Of a DNA stretch of 64,000 nucleotides, positions 26,614 through 35,623 are shown one piece after another; position 1 is the stretch's first letter, and every line of letters begins with the position of its first letter. The DNA lies in the NCBI RefSeq assembly GCF_001633165.1, contig NZ_CP015418.1, positions 708,501-772,500 on the forward strand, given 5' to 3'. The notes beneath the pieces were generated by a model, which saw only the letters and a list, made by a program, of their open reading frames with translations, was not told the origin of the DNA and made no database searches. The position numbers and the translations under genes were made by a program. The stretch comes from Rhodovulum sulfidophilum DSM 1374 (GTDB taxonomy: Bacteria; Pseudomonadota; Alphaproteobacteria; Rhodobacterales; Rhodobacteraceae).

Positions 26614-29478
26614 TCAGCGGCTTTGCCGACGTTGCCGCAGCCATATTTCATAGTCGGCTCGGAAGGCATCCTGCAAATCCTTGCTGTCTTCCTCTGCTTC
26701 ATCGGCCACATGCCAGTGGTCGGGGTAGGAAACGCCCGGAGGCAGGTGGACGAGCCCGAAACCGGCGCGCACACCGAAGGATGATTTGACAACTTCGCTG
26801 TCGATGTCGGACGCTACACTTAAATCCACCAACCTGAAGCGCGTGGCGGCGAATGTGCAGCGCTTCAGGTTGGTGGATTGATCGAGGTTCACCTCGCTGA
26901 GGTTCACCTCGCTGAGGTTCGCCCCGCTGAGGTCCGCCCCGAAGAGGTTCGCCTCGATGAGGTTCGCCCCGCTGAGGTGCGCCCCGCTGAGGTGCGCCCC
27001 GAAGAGGTGCGCCCTGCTGAGGTTCGCCCCGCTGAGGTCCGCCCCGAAGAGGTTCGCCTCGATGAGGTTCGCCCCGCTAAAATTGCTGCCCGCAAACAGC
27101 AAGCGGTTCAACCCGCCATAGGTGGCCTGAAGCCGATCGATAATGTCTCGGGCACCGGTAGCGCGCCAATTGAGTTGGAGGGTTCGAGCCGGTTCGGCGT
27201 CGTTGTTTCGGGCTTCATCCTGAAGCGCGCCCACCATCGTTGAAGCAACAAGAAAGAGTGCCGCTTCGGCGCTGCGCTGCCGTGTCTCAAGCTGCCGGTA
27301 ACTGCCAGGCTCCCGGATTTCGTGAACCGGCATGCCGTTAAGCAGAACCCAGTTAAGCACAGCCTCCACCGATGCCTTCGTTTCGGATAGATCTTGGCCC
27401 TTTTCAAGGAGAAGGCGCGCCTCGTCACGGGTGAAGCGGACCACTTCTTCCGTCAATTTGGCATCGAAGATCATTCTGGCCCAGTCCTGCGCGAGGCGGC
27501 CCTCTTCGACCGGATCTTCGTCTTGCGTAAAGCGCCGGTGCAGTCGCATGGCCTCGGATATCAGTCCGCGGCCTGCAAGGTATTCGCCGAAGCTCTTGTG
27601 GATAAACTCAAATCCCGGATCCAAGCCGTCGGTCCGCCGCGCATGGGTAAGCAGAACCACGCTATCGAGATCCTGCGGCAAGGGAACCCTTTCCTTCCTG
27701 AACTTGTGTGCGGCGTGCACCTCGCGCAGCTTGTCGAAGGTTGCCTCGTCGCTGCCCCGGCCCCCGCCGCGCCACGCCGCCAATCCGAGGCATTCCATCA
27801 GCAGGAAAAACTGCCCTTCGGTGTATGCCGGGACGGCGCTTGCATTCGGCTTCTTCAGGTTTCTCTTTTGGATCTTGCGCAGGATGTCCTCGTAGACCCG
27901 GTTCCGGTTTTCCGCCGCTTCCTGCCAGCGCTCGCCGCAATAGTCGGACAGGATGAACAGATGCAGCAGTAGCGGCTCGACATTCAGGTCCTTCAGGTCG
28001 TCATGGGTGATGCCTTCGGGCAGCGGAGCGTGCAGGTCCTGGCTCCGGCACCACCTTGCCCAATAGTCTTTCCTCTGGTCCCCGGTCAGGTTCTTGGGTA
28101 GGTCTTCCAGGTCCGGGACCTCGACCTTCGTCTTCCGGTCTTCCATGTGTCTTGCGTCGGCGGACCGCAATTCCAGATCCTCGCGCCCCAGTTCGCGGAT
28201 CGGTGCGACATTCAACAACAGGTTCCTGGGCAGCGCCGCCGCTTCCATGCCCCGCTGAATCGCGAGATTCCGGCCGAGGATGAGCGCCCTGACTGGCGTG
28301 CCGTCGCTGTTCAGCCGACCCAGCATCCGGCTGGCATTCTGGATGAAGCTCCGCGTTAGCTCATCGGCTCGTGGTTCGATGAATCTCATTTCGTCGAGTC
28401 CGTCAAAGATCAGCAGTGTCGGCTGAGACCCGTGCTTGATCCAGTCAAGCGCGTTTTCGGGGAAGCCCGGCGAGCCCGCTGATCCGGAGGGGCTGTATCG
28501 GCGTTTCAGGTAGGTTCCGATATCCGCCTCGAGGTCTCTGGTCAGGTGCATGTGCTGAAGTTCGACAAACAGAACCCGGTGCGTTCCTGCAGCAATGGTC
28601 TCGGCCGCGAACGCCTTGGCGAAGGACGACTTGCCAGATCCGGGGCCACCGGCGATCAGGCGCATGTGGTAGCGGTCGGTCATGTCTGCGAGCCAGTCCT
28701 TCGCCGTCTCGTGCAGGTCCTGGACGTGGGCTTGGAACCGGGGCGGTTCATTTTCCTTTTCCTGAGGAAGTTCTTCGTGCCAGTAGCAGCGCAGCCGGAG
28801 GTACAGCTCGCACAGCGGGGTCTTGACGTCGCCTTCGGGCGAGAAGACCGGTTCCATCCGGAACTTGCGCGTGATCCAGTCGTAGTGCCGTGCCCAGGCC
28901 ATGTCTTTTTGCATCTCAAGTGCGGCAGGACCGGCGACCAGCGTTTCGAGCGGTTTGAGAGCGTCGAAATTCGACGAAAACACGTAGGCCGAGGCACGGT
29001 GAAGGCAGCGGCCGAACTCCTGTTCGTAGTAAGCCTGTCCGTGGCCCTCCGGCAAAACCGCAAGCCCGGTCAGATCGAGCGTGAAGCCCAGTACCGCCTG
29101 ACGCGCGTCGGCAAATGCCTGATGGCTCGACGGATGCAGGAGCGCGTTGCGATCGAAGGTGGCGGTGGGCTCATCAGGCAGAGCCGCTTCAAGGAAGGCG
29201 GCAGTGGCGCGGCCCTTGTCTCCGTCTAGGAGGTGGTTCCGGCGAACGCTTATTACGAACTCGGCCGCGGCGAACGTGATTCTCTGGGTCCACCACGACC
29301 ATGCAAGGTTTTCGGGCGTTGCCGTTTTCGTGCCGCGGAGGGCTTCGATCAATTCCACGATTCTGACCGGTGCGGTGTAGGGATTTTGAGCCGCGGCATC
29401 GGCCACGGCGGTGAGTCCGGTCTTGATGGCCCCGAGATAATCCGGGCGGCGTTTGGGCGCAACAAATCGGATCGTCAT
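26614..29478 (-). CDS. NACHT-like STAND NTPase with C-terminal pentapeptide repeats
   Basis: 954 residues from ATG 29478, which has GGAGG eight bases upstream; the frame is open 255 bases further but without signal. Residues 1-270 form a mainly helical N-terminal region with no recognised domain. Walker A is GGPGSGKSS (about 277-285) and the Walker B-type motif is LLIFDGLDEM (about 355-364), with two acidic residues spaced as in NACHT ATPases. A conserved NACHT-family segment FEFIHKSFGEYLAGRGL follows near 623. Residues 798-866 are about 14 tandem A(N/D/H)LSG-type pentapeptide repeats, then a 90-residue tail. Architecture matches bacterial NLR-like (bNACHT/Avs-like) immune sensors: sensing by the repeats, oligomerisation by NACHT, effector at the N-terminus (inference). 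Sits as cargo in a decayed prophage, reverse to the phage operon. Confidence 0.82.
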   Translation of the reverse strand: MTIRFVAPKRRPDYLGAIKTGLTAVADAAAQNPYTAPVRIVELIEALRGTKTATPENLAWSWWTQRITFAAAEFVISVRRNHLLDGDKGRATAAFLEAALPDEPTATFDRNALLHPSSHQAFADARQAVLGFTLDLTGLAVLPEGHGQAYYEQEFGRCLHRASAYVFSSNFDALKPLETLVAGPAALEMQKDMAWARHYDWITRKFRMEPVFSPEGDVKTPLCELYLRLRCYWHEELPQEKENEPPRFQAHVQDLHETAKDWLADMTDRYHMRLIAGGPGSGKSSFAKAFAAETIAAGTHRVLFVELQHMHLTRDLEADIGTYLKRRYSPSGSAGSPGFPENALDWIKHGSQPTLLIFDGLDEMRFIEPRADELTRSFIQNASRMLGRLNSDGTPVRALILGRNLAIQRGMEAAALPRNLLLNVAPIRELGREDLELRSADARHMEDRKTKVEVPDLEDLPKNLTGDQRKDYWARWCRSQDLHAPLPEGITHDDLKDLNVEPLLLHLFILSDYCGERWQEAAENRNRVYEDILRKIQKRNLKKPNASAVPAYTEGQFFLLMECLGLAAWRGGGRGSDEATFDKLREVHAAHKFRKERVPLPQDLDSVVLLTHARRTDGLDPGFEFIHKSFGEYLAGRGLISEAMRLHRRFTQDEDPVEEGRLAQDWARMIFDAKLTEEVVRFTRDEARLLLEKGQDLSETKASVEAVLNWVLLNGMPVHEIREPGSYRQLETRQRSAEAALFLVASTMVGALQDEARNNDAEPARTLQLNWRATGARDIIDRLQATYGGLNRLLFAGSNFSGANLIEANLFGADLSGANLSRAHLFGAHLSGAHLSGANLIEANLFGADLSGANLSEVNLSEVNLDQSTNLKRCTFAATRFRLVDLSVASDIDSEVVKSSFGVRAGFGLVHLPPGVSYPDHWHVADEAEEDSKDLQDAFRADYEIWLRQRRQSR
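26823..26879. repeat. 20-bp perfect inverted repeat inside the NACHT gene
   Basis: Arms at 26,823-26,842 and 26,860-26,879 (first arm begins AATCCACCAACCTG) with a 17-base spacer, just 3' of the pentapeptide-coding repeats on the coding strand. Coding constraint alone does not require it. Possibly an mRNA hairpin, or a gene-conversion product. Confidence 0.6.
26880..27090. repeat. 15-bp tandem repeats coding for pentapeptides
   Basis: About 14 degenerate units of GAGGTTCGCCCCGCT type (plus strand), one per pentapeptide. Two longer near-identical blocks inside suggest recent internal duplication, so the array length may vary between strains. Confidence 0.8.
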
Positions 29479-29724
29479 GGGAAATACCTCCATAGGCGAT
29501 ACGCTATCTGCGGAAGTGCCTAGGTAAAAGTCCGCAGATCCCGGCCGGGGCCGAAAATTTCTCCTGGCGCCACCCGTCGCATCCAAGCGCTTGAAGGCGG
29601 GCAGGCACCTCAGACATTTCGGATTTTCTGCGATGATTTTAAATGCATTTCGCGGATTTGGTGGAGACCCGCAGAAAGCATCTATGGCTGGGAAGAAGCT
29701 CCAAGCGGCCTTTGCCGAGGCCTC

Positions 29725-30069
29725 GTGAACCAAGCGTTAACACTTGCTGTGCTCAGCTTTCTTCACCGAAACATACGGACCATTGATCCAGATATAGGGA
29801 GCAGATGGGTGTACAAGCGGCTGAAACCATTCGTCATGGACACGTGGACCTGGTTCCGCTCGAAATCGGTATTCGTCCAGTGCCTGCTTGTCGTGCCCGT
29901 AACTTGCGCCTTAGCTTTTACGCTTCTGGTGGGGAATATGGGGTTGGCTCTCATGGGCACCGCGATCGCTCTCAACAGTGTGGTCGTTGGGGGGCTCGCA
30001 GGACTGGTTATGACGATCTTTGGGAAGGCCGCTGCAATCATCCTTCGGGACAAGCATCGGACACGCTGA
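29725..30069 (+). CDS. Small membrane protein beside the NACHT gene
   Basis: 114 residues from a GTG start with GAGG upstream. Two C-terminal hydrophobic helices (FVQCLLVVPVTCALAFTLLV; ALMGTAIALNSVVVGGLAGL). Divergent from the NACHT gene across 246 bp, which must hold both promoters. No family recognised. A functional link with the NACHT protein is possible but unproven. Confidence 0.5.
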   Translation: MNQALTLAVLSFLHRNIRTIDPDIGSRWVYKRLKPFVMDTWTWFRSKSVFVQCLLVVPVTCALAFTLLVGNMGLALMGTAIALNSVVVGGLAGLVMTIFGKAAAIILRDKHRTR

Positions 30070-30118
30070 ATTAAATGTGCATTCACGTTCTTGGCGAGTG
30101 CCGTATTTCGTATCCCGC

Positions 30119-30244
30119 TTGACGCCGAATCCGACGCGTGCCAGATTGGCACCATCGTCAGGGGTTTGCGGGAACGCGAGCCCCTGTTTTCGTTTCAGGC
30201 CGACGCCTCGACCTTCAAGGTCAGCCCGAGTGCCCTGGTCACGC
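30119..30244. repeat. Direct repeat, copy 2 (126 bp)
   Basis: Partner of copy 1 at 19,946-20,070. Here the right half codes for the last residues (TRALGLTLKVEASA) of the antitoxin gene, and the left half is its downstream region. About 10 kb separates the copies. Confidence 0.85.
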
Positions 30245-30482
30245 CGAGGATAGTAGACAGCCTCGGGTTTCCCTTCTCACCCAAGGCGCGGTGCAGCGCC
30301 TCCCGCGTGATCCCGGCGGCCTCGGCCGTGTCCTTGATCCCGCGCGCCCTGGCGACGATCCCGATGGCGTGCTTGATGTAGGCGGCGTCACCCGTCTCGA
30401 AGGCGTCGGAGAGCAGCATGGCTTGCGCTTCCGGCGTGTCGAGATATTCGGCCGCGTCGAAGCGGGTAGTTTCGATAGGCAT
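30195..30482 (-). CDS. HigA-like antitoxin (addiction module antidote, HTH)
   Basis: 95 residues. N-terminal ETTRFDAAEYLDTPEAQAML is typical of the addiction-module antidote family that follows a RelE-like killer. Then an HTH (TAEAAGITREALHRALGEKG) for operator binding. It starts nine bases after the toxin stop on the same strand; toxin-first order is the rule for this type. The 3' end lies in the direct repeat. Confidence 0.88.
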   Translation of the reverse strand: MPIETTRFDAAEYLDTPEAQAMLLSDAFETGDAAYIKHAIGIVARARGIKDTAEAAGITREALHRALGEKGNPRLSTILGVTRALGLTLKVEASA

Positions 30483-30491
30483 GGTTGCCTC

Positions 30492-30782
30492 CTAAAGTTC
30501 CTTGGCCATGGTCTTGGCCTTTTCGATGTCCCGGCGCTGGGAGCCTTTGTCGCCGCCGCAGAGCAGGATGATGATCGTCTCGCCCTGCTGGACGAAGTAG
30601 ACGCGGTATCCCGGGCCGTAGGTGATCCGAAGTTCACCGATGCCGTCGAAGAACTTGGCGTCGCCCATGAGGCCAGCTTCAAGCCGGGCGATCCTGATCG
30701 CGATGCGGGCTTGCGCCGTGCGGTCTTTCAGCTTGCGAAGCCATTTCGAGAACTCGGCGGACTGGTGAATTTCGTAACGCAT
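30492..30782 (-). CDS. RelE/HigB-type toxin (addiction module killer protein)
   Basis: 96 residues from ATG 30782 (MRYEIHQSAEFSKWLRKLKD). RelE-fold features: IRIARLEAGLMGDAKFFDGI, GELRITYGPGYRVYFVQQGE, then IILLCGGDKGSQRRDI. Members cleave mRNA or otherwise block translation when freed from the antitoxin. An upstream in-frame ATG (30821) is less likely. It forms a two-gene operon with the HTH antitoxin and may stabilise the accessory region. Confidence 0.9.
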   Translation of the reverse strand: MRYEIHQSAEFSKWLRKLKDRTAQARIAIRIARLEAGLMGDAKFFDGIGELRITYGPGYRVYFVQQGETIIILLCGGDKGSQRRDIEKAKTMAKEL

Positions 30783-30964
30783 GAGTGAAATATAGATCAC
30801 GCGCTCGGGCCATGCAAGCATAAAGTGATCTAAATGTCACATGCGCGCTCGCCCATACCTCGCCCGTTTCGTCCCCCTCATTCCGAAGGGCGAGCAGGCC
30901 CGACCTGCGGCAATGCCAGAGTCTGGCCGCCAACCATGCACCCCGATCAGACCGGGAGACCGAA

Positions 30965-31147
30965 ATGACCGGAAGCAAGTGCGAATGCGGCGGGCTGATG
31001 GTCCTGGTGAGACGTCATCCGTTCAGCAGCATATGGCGGGAGGAGTGCGCCTGCGGTCGCTGCGGGCCTTGGCGGTTCCGAGAGCCGATGGTCATCCCGG
31101 GTGGCAGAAGGCAGCCTGACAGGCGCGTCACCGGCGACATGGGCTGA
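30965..31147 (+). CDS. Cys-rich small prophage protein (60 aa)
   Basis: MTGSKCECGGLMVLVRRHP ... ECACGRCGPW: two Cys clusters that could bind zinc. GGGAG ribosome binding site six bases before the ATG. It lies just upstream of the HNH gene on the same strand, so it belongs to the interrupted prophage operon. No named family recognised. Confidence 0.5.
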   Translation: MTGSKCECGGLMVLVRRHPFSSIWREECACGRCGPWRFREPMVIPGGRRQPDRRVTGDMG

Positions 31148-31161
31148 GCCATGGCAGGCCA

Positions 31162-31968
31162 GTGGCGCAACACCGACCGAGCGCGTCGGAGCGGGGCTAC
31201 GGCAGGGGCTGGAAGGCGCTGCGCAAGCGGGTGATGCAGCGGGACAGCTGGCTGTGCCAGCCCTGCCTGCGCAGGGGGCGCGTCACGCCCGCCACCGAGT
31301 GCGATCACGTGGTGCCCAAGGCGCAATATGCCGATCCGGAGAACGAGCATGTCGTGACCGACCTGCCGGTGCTCGACAGCGCCACCTATATCGCCGCCGA
31401 CAATGGCGAGCCGCTGGTGCTCGACATGGGCGAGCTGCCGGGCGAGACCGGCGTTGCCCGCGGCCAGCGGCTGATGAAGCTGGCGCTCCTGAAGGGCCGC
31501 CGCCAGAAGCAGGTCACGCTGCCCTGTTCGCTTGCCGCCTGGCCGGTGCGGCTCGGCGACACTATCCGGGTCTCGCTGCCGCGCCGGGGCTGGACGGCGA
31601 AGACCTTCGAGGTCACCGGCCGCACCGTCCATATCGGCGAGGACGGGGTCCGCGTGACGCTCAGTTGCATCGAGACCGGCCCCGCCATCTTCGACTGGCG
31701 GACCTCGGAGGAGATGCCCAAGCCCGCGGGCGGCGTGCCCACCCTGCCCTCGCCGACCGCAAAACCGGTGGTCTCGGCGCCGACTATGACCGAGGAATTG
31801 TACGAGACCCGCGGCGGCGGCGGGGTGAAGACGCGGGTCCGGCTGGCGGCCACGACCGACAATCCCTTCATTGACGCCTGGCAGTTCGCCTGTGCGGTAC
31901 CGCCCGGTGCAATGCCGGGCGGATCGAGGGCATCGCGGAAGCGGCGGGTTAACTTGACACTGATCTAA
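31162..31968 (+). pseudogene. HNH endonuclease fused to a phage tail-protein fragment
   Basis: GTG-initiated frame of 268 residues. Residues 1-60 are a phage HNH endonuclease (YGRGWKALRKRVMQRDSWLC, then CDHVVPKAQYADPE), normally next to the small terminase gene. From about residue 66 (VVTDLPVLDSATYIAADNGE onward) it is a piece of a large tail or host-specificity protein (RLMKLALLKGRRQKQVTLPC; VRLGDTIRVSLPRRGW). The in-frame junction near 31,350 is a deletion that removed the terminase, head and most tail genes. The 3' end is also abnormal, ending in a short unrelated tail. Product unlikely to be functional. Confidence 0.75.
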
Positions 31969-32134
31969 GCAGGCGTGATCGGATCAGGCGGTCAGATGTC
32001 CGCTGTGGCTTCGCCTTCGTTCCCAATTCAACTTGCCAATTTCTTGCCACTAGGCGACGCAAATTCATGCTTCGTTCTGCATGATGTGCGGCTTTAGGTT
32101 TCTTGGGGAAATATCGGGTTTTCAGTGGTTTAGG

Positions 32135-32209
<75 letters not shown>

Positions 32210-32333
32210 ACTCTGACGGTACCGCCGGACCCTGAGGTCCGTCATGTCCCGGTGGGCGGCTCATTAGACGCAAATTCCGGAGGACGCAAGCGGTATCTGG
32301 ACGGTTTTTGGCCCCTGCGCTACTAGGGACGCC

Positions 32334-32486
32334 ATGACAGGCAAAACCCCCAAGACGGGCGGGCGCGAGCCGTCCGGGACGCGCGAAGAGCGCCTCAAGC
32401 AGGCGCTGAAAGCCAACCTCGCACGCCGCAAGGCCCAGGCCCGGGCCCGCGAAGACAAGCCCAAAGGGCAGGAAGAGCAGAACTGA
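32334..32486 (+). CDS. Small basic protein upstream of murA (50 aa)
   Basis: [21 protein letters not shown] followed by a Lys/Arg/Ala-rich helix. Its TGA overlaps the murA ATG (TGATG), so translation is coupled. Similar short ORFs precede murA in other Rhodobacterales; function unknown. Confidence 0.65.
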   Translation: MTGKTPKTGGREPSGTREERLKQALKANLARRKAQARAREDKPKGQEEQN

Positions 32487-33754
32487 TGGACCAGATCATG
32501 ATCCGGGGCGGGGCGCCGCTGACTGGCGAGATCCCGATCGCAGGCGCCAAGAATGCCTGTCTCGCGCTGATGCCGGCGACGTTGCTGACCGACGAGCCCC
32601 TGACCCTGACCAATGCGCCGCGGCTGTCGGATATCCGCACCATGACCACGCTGCTGCAGTCGCTGGGCGCAGAGGTCTCGGCGCTGCATCGGGGCAAGGT
32701 GCTGGCGCTGTCGAGCCACCGGCTGACCAGCCACCGCGCCGATTACGACATCGTCCGCAAGATGCGGGCCTCGATCCTGGTGCTGGGCCCTCTGCTGGCC
32801 CGCCACGGCCGGGCCGAGGTCTCGCTGCCGGGCGGCTGCGCCATCGGCGCGCGGCCGGTCGACCTGCATCTGAGGGCGCTCGAGGCGATGGGCGCGCAGC
32901 TGGAACTGCGCGAGGGCTATGTCCATGCCGAGGCGCCGGGCGGGCTGAAGGGCGCGGTTTTCGAGTTTCCCAAGGTCTCGGTCGGGGCAACCGAGAATGC
33001 GCTGATGGCGGCGACGCTGGCCAGGGGCACGACGGTCTTGAAGAATGCCGCGCGCGAGCCCGAAATCGTCGATCTGGCCCGTTGTCTGCGCGCGATGGGC
33101 GCCCGGATCGAGGGCGAGGGCAGCGACACCATCACCATCGAGGGCGTCACGGCTCTTGGCGGTGCCACCCACCGGGTCGTCACCGACCGGATCGAGCTTG
33201 GCACCTACATGCTGGCGCCCGCGATCACCGGCGGCGACGTCACCTGTCTTGGTGGCCGGATCGAGCTTTTGCCCGCCTTCGCCGAGACGCTCGATGCCGC
33301 GGGCATCACGGTCGAGGAGACCGGGCGCGGCCTCCGTGTCGCGCGGAAGAACGGCCGGGTCTCGGCGGTCGATGTCACCACCGAACCCTTCCCCGGCTTT
33401 CCGACCGATCTTCAGGCGCAGATGATGGCGCTTTTGTGCACCGCCGAGGGCATCAGCCGCCTCGAGGAGACGATCTTCGAGAACCGCTTCATGCATGCGC
33501 CCGAGCTGATCCGGATGGGGGCGCGAATCGATGTCTCGGGCGGGACCGCCACGGTGACCGGGGTCGAACGGCTGCGCGGCGCGCCGGTGATGGCCACCGA
33601 CCTCAGGGCCAGCGTCTCGCTGATCCTGGCCGGGCTTGCCGCCGAGGGAGAGACCGTTGTCAGCCGGGTCTATCATCTCGACCGCGGCTACGAGAAAGTG
33701 GAGCAGAAGCTGAGCGCCTGCGGGGCGCATATCGAACGGATGAGTGCAGAATGA
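32486..33754 (+). CDS. murA: UDP-N-acetylglucosamine 1-carboxyvinyltransferase
   Basis: First committed step of peptidoglycan synthesis: transfers enolpyruvate from PEP to UDP-GlcNAc. 422 residues, [20 protein letters not shown] start, with the fosfomycin-reactive Cys retained in [16 protein letters not shown]. Overlaps by ATGA with the DUF2948 gene downstream. Confidence 0.98.
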   Translation: MDQIMIRGGAPLTGEIPIAGAKNACLALMPATLLTDEPLTLTNAPRLSDIRTMTTLLQSLGAEVSALHRGKVLALSSHRLTSHRADYDIVRKMRASILVLGPLLARHGRAEVSLPGGCAIGARPVDLHLRALEAMGAQLELREGYVHAEAPGGLKGAVFEFPKVSVGATENALMAATLARGTTVLKNAAREPEIVDLARCLRAMGARIEGEGSDTITIEGVTALGGATHRVVTDRIELGTYMLAPAITGGDVTCLGGRIELLPAFAETLDAAGITVEETGRGLRVARKNGRVSAVDVTTEPFPGFPTDLQAQMMALLCTAEGISRLEETIFENRFMHAPELIRMGARIDVSGGTATVTGVERLRGAPVMATDLRASVSLILAGLAAEGETVVSRVYHLDRGYEKVEQKLSACGAHIERMSAE

Positions 33755-34227
33755 CGGAAGATGCCCGGTTCGAGGACGGCGCTGAGGCGCCGCTCCATCT
33801 GATGGCGGTGACGGAAGCCGATCTGGAGGTGATCTCGACGCTGGCGCAGGATGCGATCCTGCCCGCGACGGAAATGCGCTGGGACCGGCCAAGGCGCCGT
33901 TTCGCGGCCCTGGTCAACCGGTTCCGCTGGGAAGACCGCGATGCGGCCGAGCGCTGCGGTCGCCCGTTCGAGCGGGTGCAGGCGGTGCTGACCGTCGAGG
34001 ACGTGACCCATGTCGCAAGCCAGGGCATCGACCGGACCGATCGCGATCTGGTGCTGTCGCTTCTGTCGGTCGGCTTCGAGCCGGGCGCGGATGGCACCGG
34101 CCGGGTGGTTCTGACGCTGGCGGGCGACGGCGCGGTCGCGCTCGATGTCGAATGTCTCGAAGTGACGCTGACCGACGTGACCCGGCCCTATGCCGCGCCC
34201 TCGGGCAAGGCACCGCGCCACAGCTGA
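33751..34227 (+). CDS. DUF2948 family protein
   Basis: 158 residues ([40 protein letters not shown]; ending [15 protein letters not shown]). Family of unknown function conserved between murA and hisD in Rhodobacterales, as here. Starts inside the murA stop (ATGA). Confidence 0.88.
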   Translation: MTEDARFEDGAEAPLHLMAVTEADLEVISTLAQDAILPATEMRWDRPRRRFAALVNRFRWEDRDAAERCGRPFERVQAVLTVEDVTHVASQGIDRTDRDLVLSLLSVGFEPGADGTGRVVLTLAGDGAVALDVECLEVTLTDVTRPYAAPSGKAPRHS

Positions 34228-34312
34228 CACAGTCCGGCGCTCGTATATTTGGGGAGGTTCACCCGCCGTCAAAATGCGGCTATGCAGCATTGTGAAGCTT
34301 GCGAGGACCACA

Positions 34313-35623
34313 ATGCCGGTATTCCTGGACACCACATCCGCCGATTTCGATGCGCAATTCTCGGCTCTGCTCGGCGCCAAGCGCGAGGACAGCCCCGATG
34401 TGGACGACGCCGTCGCGGCGATCATTGCCGATGTGAAGGCGCGTGGCGATGCGGCGGTGATCGAGCTGACCGCGAAATTCGACCGGCTGGAGCTGACCCC
34501 CGAGACGCTGGCCTTCACCTCCGACGAGATCGACGCCGCCTGCGCCGCCGTCAGCCGCGAGGAACGCGCGGCGCTGGAGCTCGCGGCCGAGCGCATCCGG
34601 GCCTATCACGTCCGCCAGATGCCCGAGAACGCGCAATGGACCGATCCCGAGGGTGCGACTCTGGGCTGGCGCTGGACCCCGGTCTCGGCGGCGGGGCTTT
34701 ACGTGCCGGGCGGTCTTGCCTCCTACCCGTCCTCGGTCCTGATGAACGCGATCCCGGCCCAGGTGGCGGGGGTCGAGCGGCTGGTGATCTGCGCGCCGAC
34801 CCCGGACGGTAAGTCCAACCCGCTGGTCCTGATGGCGGCGCGGCTGTCTGGGGTCGAGAAGGTCTACCGGATCGGCGGCGCGCAGGCGATCGCGGCCATG
34901 GCCCATGGCACCGAGACCATCGCCCCGGTCGACAAGATCACCGGACCCGGCAATGCCTATGTCGCGGCGGCCAAGCGGCGGGTCTTCGGCAAGGTCGGCA
35001 TCGACATGATTGCGGGCCCGTCCGAGATCCTGGTCATTGCCGACCGCGACAACGACCCCGACTGGATCGCCATCGACCTGCTGTCGCAGGCCGAACATGA
35101 CGAAAGCGCGCAAGCGCTTCTGCTGACCGACGATGCCGAATTCGGCCGCGCCGTGGCGGCGGCGGTCGAGCGCCGGCTCGAGACGCTCGAGCGGCGGGCC
35201 ATCGCGGGCGCGAGCTGGCGCGATTTCGGCGCCGTGATCACGGTGCGCGATCTCGACGAGGCGGCCTGCCTCTCGAACCGGGTCGCGCCCGAGCATCTTG
35301 AACTCTGCGTGGCCGATCCCGACGCGCTGGCGAGAAAGATCACCCATGCCGGCGCGATCTTCCTCGGCCAGTGGACGCCCGAGGCCATCGGCGATTATAT
35401 CGGCGGACCGAACCACGTCCTGCCGACCGCGCGCTCGGCCCGGTTCTCGTCGGGTCTCGGCGTGCATGACTTCATCAAGCGGACGACACTGGCCAAGATG
35501 ACGCCGCAGGCGCTGAAGGCCATCGGCCCCGCGGCCGAGCGGCTGGCGATCTCGGAAAGCCTCGAGGCGCATGGCCTGTCCATCCGTACCCGGCTCGACC
35601 GTCTGAACGAGGATGCACCATGA
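34313..35623 (+). CDS. hisD: Histidinol dehydrogenase
   Basis: Last two steps of histidine synthesis, NAD- and zinc-dependent. 436 residues, MPVFLDTTSADFDAQFSALL start. Motifs are GLYVPGGLASYPSSVLMNAI, TGPGNAYVAAAKR, LLSQAEHDESAQALL (zinc/base region) and APEHLELC. The ATG at 34313 fits the family length; the frame is open 41 codons further upstream. No other his genes are in the window. Confidence 0.98.
   Translation: MPVFLDTTSADFDAQFSALLGAKREDSPDVDDAVAAIIADVKARGDAAVIELTAKFDRLELTPETLAFTSDEIDAACAAVSREERAALELAAERIRAYHVRQMPENAQWTDPEGATLGWRWTPVSAAGLYVPGGLASYPSSVLMNAIPAQVAGVERLVICAPTPDGKSNPLVLMAARLSGVEKVYRIGGAQAIAAMAHGTETIAPVDKITGPGNAYVAAAKRRVFGKVGIDMIAGPSEILVIADRDNDPDWIAIDLLSQAEHDESAQALLLTDDAEFGRAVAAAVERRLETLERRAIAGASWRDFGAVITVRDLDEAACLSNRVAPEHLELCVADPDALARKITHAGAIFLGQWTPEAIGDYIGGPNHVLPTARSARFSSGLGVHDFIKRTTLAKMTPQALKAIGPAAERLAISESLEAHGLSIRTRLDRLNEDAP

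Noticed and set aside
26823..26879. Inverted repeat considered as an integron attC site
   Set aside because: The arms are perfect and lie inside a coding sequence, the conserved GTTRRRY core and bulges are missing, and no integron integrase is present.
26880..27090. Regular repeats considered as a CRISPR array
   Set aside because: Units are 15 bp, contiguous and in frame with a pentapeptide pattern; there are no unique spacers and no cas genes.
32264..33892. 542-codon minus-strand frame opposite murA
   Set aside because: Antisense shadow; murA explains the sequence.
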